Part shown: piece by piece, positions 13,248 to 16,222 of the stretch
Layout: each line of letters opens with the position of its first letter
Numbering within the stretch: the stretch's first letter is position 1
Assembly: GCA_937974275.1 (NCBI GenBank)
Contig: CALJIF010000035.1
Span: 1-16,222, forward strand
Origin: an uncultured Flavobacteriales bacterium
GTDB lineage: Bacteria; Bacteroidota; Bacteroidia; Palsa-965
DNA: 16,222 nucleotides
Reading direction: 5' to 3'
Notes under the pieces: generated by a model
The model's input: only the letters and a program-made list of their open reading frames with translations
What the model was told of the DNA's origin: nothing
Databases searched by the model: none
Program-made: the position numbers and the translations under genes

Positions 13248-14006
13248 ATGGCGTCATCCTTAAAATATTATACTTCTAAGCTGTCCAGGATAATTAAAGA
13301 AATTGGGCTGAAGAAAAATTCCGGATACTGTCCGGTCTGCGAATCGAAGACCGTTTTTGTGGAGTATAGTGATTGGCTGCGACGCGATTATCGATGTCGG
13401 AATTGTGGCACAATGCCTCGCAATCGGGCTATGAAAGTGGCTATAAATACCTTTATGCCCGATTGGAGAAATCAGATTGTTCATGAATCATCACCGAGTG
13501 GTTCATCAAGTTATTACATGCGTAAAAGTTGTCCAGGGTACAGCACATCTCAATTTTTTGCGGATGTGCCTCGAGGTGTAATGAAAGGAAAGCATAGATC
13601 AGAAGATTTAACGCAGCTGACTTTCGAAAATGAGTCTATTGATTTATTGCTTACTTGTGATGTTTTTGAGCATGTATTTCATGCCGAGATAGCTTTTGCA
13701 GAAGTGGCCAGAGTGCTTAAACCCGGTGGTAAGCATATTTTTTCGATTCCGTGGAATTCGAAATTGATTAAAACAGAGAAGCGGGCGGAACTTAATCCTG
13801 ATGGTTCAATTACGTATTTGAAAGAACCTGAATATCATAAAAATCCTGTGGATGAAAAGGGTGCATTGGTAACTTACGATTGGGGACGGGATATTGGTGA
13901 TATCATTTATCGTTCGAGTGGATTAACAACCACTATCTTCAGGATACGCGATCGTTCGTTGGGAATTGACGGTTCCTATATTGAAATATTTGTGAGCAGT
14001 AAATAA
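13248..14006 (+). CDS. Zinc-ribbon methyltransferase (Methyltransf_11-like)
   Basis: 252 residues, probably cytoplasmic. A zinc ribbon is formed by Cys28, Cys31, Cys50 and Cys53 (CPVC ... CRNC). The methyltransferase part shows the typical late motifs FENESIDLLLTCDVFEHV (126-143) and EVARVLKPGGKHIFSIPW (152-169). The glycine-rich SAM motif I is not canonical: the equivalent strand reads IVHESSPSGSSSYY (77-90), with an acidic residue and SPSG in place of ExGxGxG. SAM binding is therefore likely but not certain. It sits between a glycosyltransferase and two WbsX-like genes, so its substrate is probably a sugar or a precursor of the glycan. Start ATG chosen from spacing; the next gene begins one base after its stop. 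Confidence 0.8.
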   Translation: MASSLKYYTSKLSRIIKEIGLKKNSGYCPVCESKTVFVEYSDWLRRDYRCRNCGTMPRNRAMKVAINTFMPDWRNQIVHESSPSGSSSYYMRKSCPGYSTSQFFADVPRGVMKGKHRSEDLTQLTFENESIDLLLTCDVFEHVFHAEIAFAEVARVLKPGGKHIFSIPWNSKLIKTEKRAELNPDGSITYLKEPEYHKNPVDEKGALVTYDWGRDIGDIIYRSSGLTTTIFRIRDRSLGIDGSYIEIFVSSK

Positions 14007-14007
14007 A

Positions 14008-15093
14008 ATGAGTACATCCCACATACGACCAATTGCAATTTACTTGCCGCAGTTTCATCCTGTGCCCGAGAACGACGAGTGGTGGGGAAAGGGTTTTACG
14101 GAATGGACGAATGTTACTAAAGCCCGCCCCTTGTTTAAAGGTCATTATCAGCCACGATTACCGGCAGATTTCGGTTTTTACGATTTGCGTGTTATTGATA
14201 CATTGATCGAGCAAGCCGCGATGGCTAGTGCTTACGGGATTTATGGGTTCAGTTTTTATCATTATTGGTTTCATGGTAAACGGTTGTTGCATGAGCCGGT
14301 AGATTTAATATTAAAATCAAAGCAGCCTGATTTCCCGTTTTTACTTTTTTGGGCGAACGAGTCGTGGTCGCGCAGATGGTTGGGAGATGAAAAAGAAGTG
14401 TTGATCGGGCAGCATTATAGCACAGAAGATGATCGCGCACATGCGGAATGGTTGTGTCAAAATGTATTTTCCGATTCACGATACATTAAAGTGAACGGTA
14501 AACCGGTATTCGTGGTCTATCGTCCATTCAATTTGCCGGATGTTCCTCAGTTTATAGCAACATTTCGGGAAGTAGCAGAAAAACACGGTTTTCCCGGGGT
14601 GTATTTGGTTGGATGTAATGCGCATTCATCATCTCAATTACATTTATTTGATAATATTTTACATTTTGAACCACAACTGGGAATATTAAAAGATGCGTTT
14701 CATGATGATTGGAAATGGTCGCGATACACATCGAACTGGTTCAATTTCGGTGTAAGGGACGGCAAGTTGAAATTGTATGATTACAATAAGGTGAAGAAAC
14801 AACTCATGAACAGGACTCTGAAGCGCAAATTTATTCCGTGCCCGTTTGTAGGATGGGACAATTCTGCGCGGCGTGGGGAAAAAGGAGTGGTGATGTTAAA
14901 TCAAAATGCTAAAATGTTTGGAGAGTCGTTGAAATGGGCTAAAAATGCTGTTCAACAATTTCCTGAGCAAGAACAGATGGTTTTTATCAATGCCTGGAAT
15001 GAATGGGCAGAAGGGAATCATTTGGAACCTTGTTTGAATTATGGTCACCAATATTTGGAACAGGTAAAAAAGATATTCGTTGAAAACGCTTAG
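14008..15093 (+). CDS. WbsX-like / GH99-like glycan-locus protein, copy 1
   Basis: 361 residues, predicted cytoplasmic. Family motifs in order: IAIYLPQFHP (9-18), EWWGKGFTEW (24-33), GHYQPRLPADFGFYDLR (45-61), FYHYWFHGKRLL (83-94), FWANESWSRRW (114-124), GKPVFVVYRP (164-173), GWDNSARRG (282-290) and FINAWNEWAEGNHLEP (326-341). These are the signature of the WbsX group, common in O-antigen and capsule clusters, named glycosyltransferase WbsX or GH99-like domain proteins. Whether they transfer or hydrolyse sugars is not settled, so I keep the name neutral. No signal peptide is seen, which argues against a periplasmic hydrolase. It is followed by a paralogue whose start lies inside its last codons. 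Confidence 0.88.
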   Translation: MSTSHIRPIAIYLPQFHPVPENDEWWGKGFTEWTNVTKARPLFKGHYQPRLPADFGFYDLRVIDTLIEQAAMASAYGIYGFSFYHYWFHGKRLLHEPVDLILKSKQPDFPFLLFWANESWSRRWLGDEKEVLIGQHYSTEDDRAHAEWLCQNVFSDSRYIKVNGKPVFVVYRPFNLPDVPQFIATFREVAEKHGFPGVYLVGCNAHSSSQLHLFDNILHFEPQLGILKDAFHDDWKWSRYTSNWFNFGVRDGKLKLYDYNKVKKQLMNRTLKRKFIPCPFVGWDNSARRGEKGVVMLNQNAKMFGESLKWAKNAVQQFPEQEQMVFINAWNEWAEGNHLEPCLNYGHQYLEQVKKIFVENA

Positions 15094-16177
15094 GCCTCTT
15101 GCTATATACTTGCCGCAATTTCATCCCATTCCCGAAAATAATGAATGGTGGGGAAAAGGTTTTACGGAATGGCGTAATGTGACCAAATGCACGCCACGAT
15201 TTCAAGGACATTATCAGCCGCATTTGCCTGCTGATATTGGATTTTACGACTTACGTTTACATACTACATTAATCGAACAAGCCAAATTGGCCAAAGAATA
15301 CGGCATTGAAGGATTCTGTTTTTATCATTATTGGTTTAACGGACGACGTGTTTTGGAAACTCCCGTGGATAATATGCTCGCTGCAGGCACACCCGATTTC
15401 CCATTTTGTTTGTGTTGGGCCAACGAAAACTGGACACGGCGCTGGGATGGTATGGAAGGCGAGATATTGTTGAAACAAGAGTACAGTGACGACGACGATC
15501 GGGCACATATTTCAGCATTGAAGAAGTATTTTCAGGATTCGAGGTACATCCGTGTTGACGGAAAGCCCGTTTTTATTGTTTATCGGCCATCCTTATTTCC
15601 TGACATTAGAAAGACAACGGAGACATGGCGAGCAGAATGTCGTAACAACGGTGTAGGTGAAATCTACCTGATGTACATGCAATCGTTTAAAAATTACGAA
15701 GATCCTGCTGTAATGGGATTTGATGCAGCTGTGGAATTTCAACCTGACTTTTGGAATTTTCCCGAACCAACGCACGAATTTGATCAGCAAGAATCCTATT
15801 TCAAGCGCTTATTTTATAATAAAGAGACAGCGAGGGTAAAAAATCGTCATGATCGTATTTTCACATATGATGCGGTAATGAAACGTATGATGCAGCGAGA
15901 GAAGCCTCCATATAAACGTTATCCGGGTGTTTTTCCGATGTGGGATAATGCAGCGCGCAGAGAGAAAGGAGCGACTATTATTCATGGTTCGGAGCCGCAG
16001 TTATATGAAAAGTGGTTGAAAGATATAGTTGCGAATTTTAAACCATACTCCGGTGATGAAAATTTTATTTTTATCAATGCCTGGAATGAGTGGGCAGAAG
16101 GTAATCATTTGGAACCTTGTCAGAAGTGGGGAAGAGCGTATCTGGAAGCAACTCAGAGATCTTTAACGGATCAATAA
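15080..16177 (+). CDS. WbsX-like / GH99-like glycan-locus protein, copy 2 (TTG start)
   Basis: 365 residues and paralogous to the preceding gene. It shares YLPQFHP (10-16), WWGKGFTEW (23-31), GHYQPHLPADIGFYDLR, FYHYWFNGRRVL, CWANENWTRRW, GKPVFIVYRP, WDNAARR and the INAWNEWAEGNHLEP ending in the same order. The start codon is TTG at 15080-15082, giving MKTLRPLAIYLPQF. An in-frame stop at 15065-15067 leaves no ATG upstream, and the conserved family N-terminus would be lost with a later start. The gene therefore overlaps its neighbour by 14 bases and probably depends on ribosomes finishing that gene. The middle (about 180-270) differs most between the copies, with a longer FQPDFWNFPEPTHEFDQQES segment here, suggesting different sugar or acceptor specificity. 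Confidence 0.87.
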   Translation: MKTLRPLAIYLPQFHPIPENNEWWGKGFTEWRNVTKCTPRFQGHYQPHLPADIGFYDLRLHTTLIEQAKLAKEYGIEGFCFYHYWFNGRRVLETPVDNMLAAGTPDFPFCLCWANENWTRRWDGMEGEILLKQEYSDDDDRAHISALKKYFQDSRYIRVDGKPVFIVYRPSLFPDIRKTTETWRAECRNNGVGEIYLMYMQSFKNYEDPAVMGFDAAVEFQPDFWNFPEPTHEFDQQESYFKRLFYNKETARVKNRHDRIFTYDAVMKRMMQREKPPYKRYPGVFPMWDNAARREKGATIIHGSEPQLYEKWLKDIVANFKPYSGDENFIFINAWNEWAEGNHLEPCQKWGRAYLEATQRSLTDQ

Positions 16178-16205
16178 TTTTAATTATTTCAGAAAATATT
16201 TAGTT

Positions 16206-16222
16206 ATGAATTTTCCTAATTT
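16206..16222 (+). CDS. Possible start of a further gene (fragment only)
   Basis: An ATG at 16206 opens a frame (MNFPN) that continues to the window end, 28 bases after the stop of the second WbsX-like gene. Spacing and direction fit the operon, but five codons cannot identify a product. The bases 16178-16205 hold no terminator-like hairpin. Confidence 0.3.

Noticed and set aside
14008..16177. The two WbsX-like genes as one gene split by a frameshift
   Set aside because: Each has the full set of motifs from N- to C-terminus, so they are two complete paralogues.

Overview
The window comes from a Bacteroidota chromosome, moderately AT-rich and densely packed with genes. The evidence is a protein with a type IX secretion (T9SS) C-terminal sorting domain, Bacteroidota-type -7 promoter boxes (TAnnTTTG), few Shine-Dalgarno sequences, and a polysaccharide locus of the kind seen in flavobacteria, cytophagas and their relatives. 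Genus or family cannot be told from the sequence. No rRNA, tRNA, CRISPR array, insertion sequence or other mobile element is seen.

Left part, minus strand (about 1-3326). A tight three-gene operon reads leftward from a divergent intergenic region. It encodes (i) a large secreted repeat protein with a T9SS type A sorting tail, (ii) a 79-residue secreted proline-rich peptide ending in a PVDGG/transmembrane/basic tail that resembles a PID-CTERM (exosortase-type) sorting signal, and (iii) an exosortase-family transpeptidase cut off by the window edge, with the expected Cys, Arg and His all visible. The genes overlap by one base or abut exactly, so they are probably translated together. The likely logic is a dedicated sortase, its tiny substrate, and a large T9SS-exported surface protein. 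The substrate assignment is inference.

Right part, plus strand (3459 to the window end). A long operon for synthesis and export of a surface polysaccharide. In order: Wzc-like chain-length regulator/BY-kinase with a tyrosine-rich tail; FAD/NAD(P)-binding oxidoreductase; winged-helix regulator joined to a degenerate nucleotidyltransferase-like domain; Wzm-like ABC permease; Wzt-like ABC ATPase with a C-terminal carbohydrate-binding domain; an unrecognised 500-residue probable GT-B enzyme; a FkbM-like methyltransferase; a GT4 glycosyltransferase; a zinc-ribbon methyltransferase; and two tandem WbsX/GH99-like proteins. Spacing is 1-43 bases, with several ATGA overlaps and one TTG start inside the preceding gene. 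Another gene may begin at 16206.

How it may work together. Glycosyltransferases and WbsX-like proteins build the glycan, methyltransferases modify or cap it, Wzt/Wzm export it, and the Wzc-like protein sets chain length or couples export to tyrosine phosphorylation. An Wzx/Wzy pair and an outer-membrane Wza channel are not in the window. The most interesting regulatory spot is 7251-7299, where a perfect -7 box is followed by a perfect 9-bp inverted repeat ending one base before the start codon of the winged-helix gene. The most interesting system is the exosortase/PVDGG-peptide/T9SS operon lying divergently beside the polysaccharide locus.
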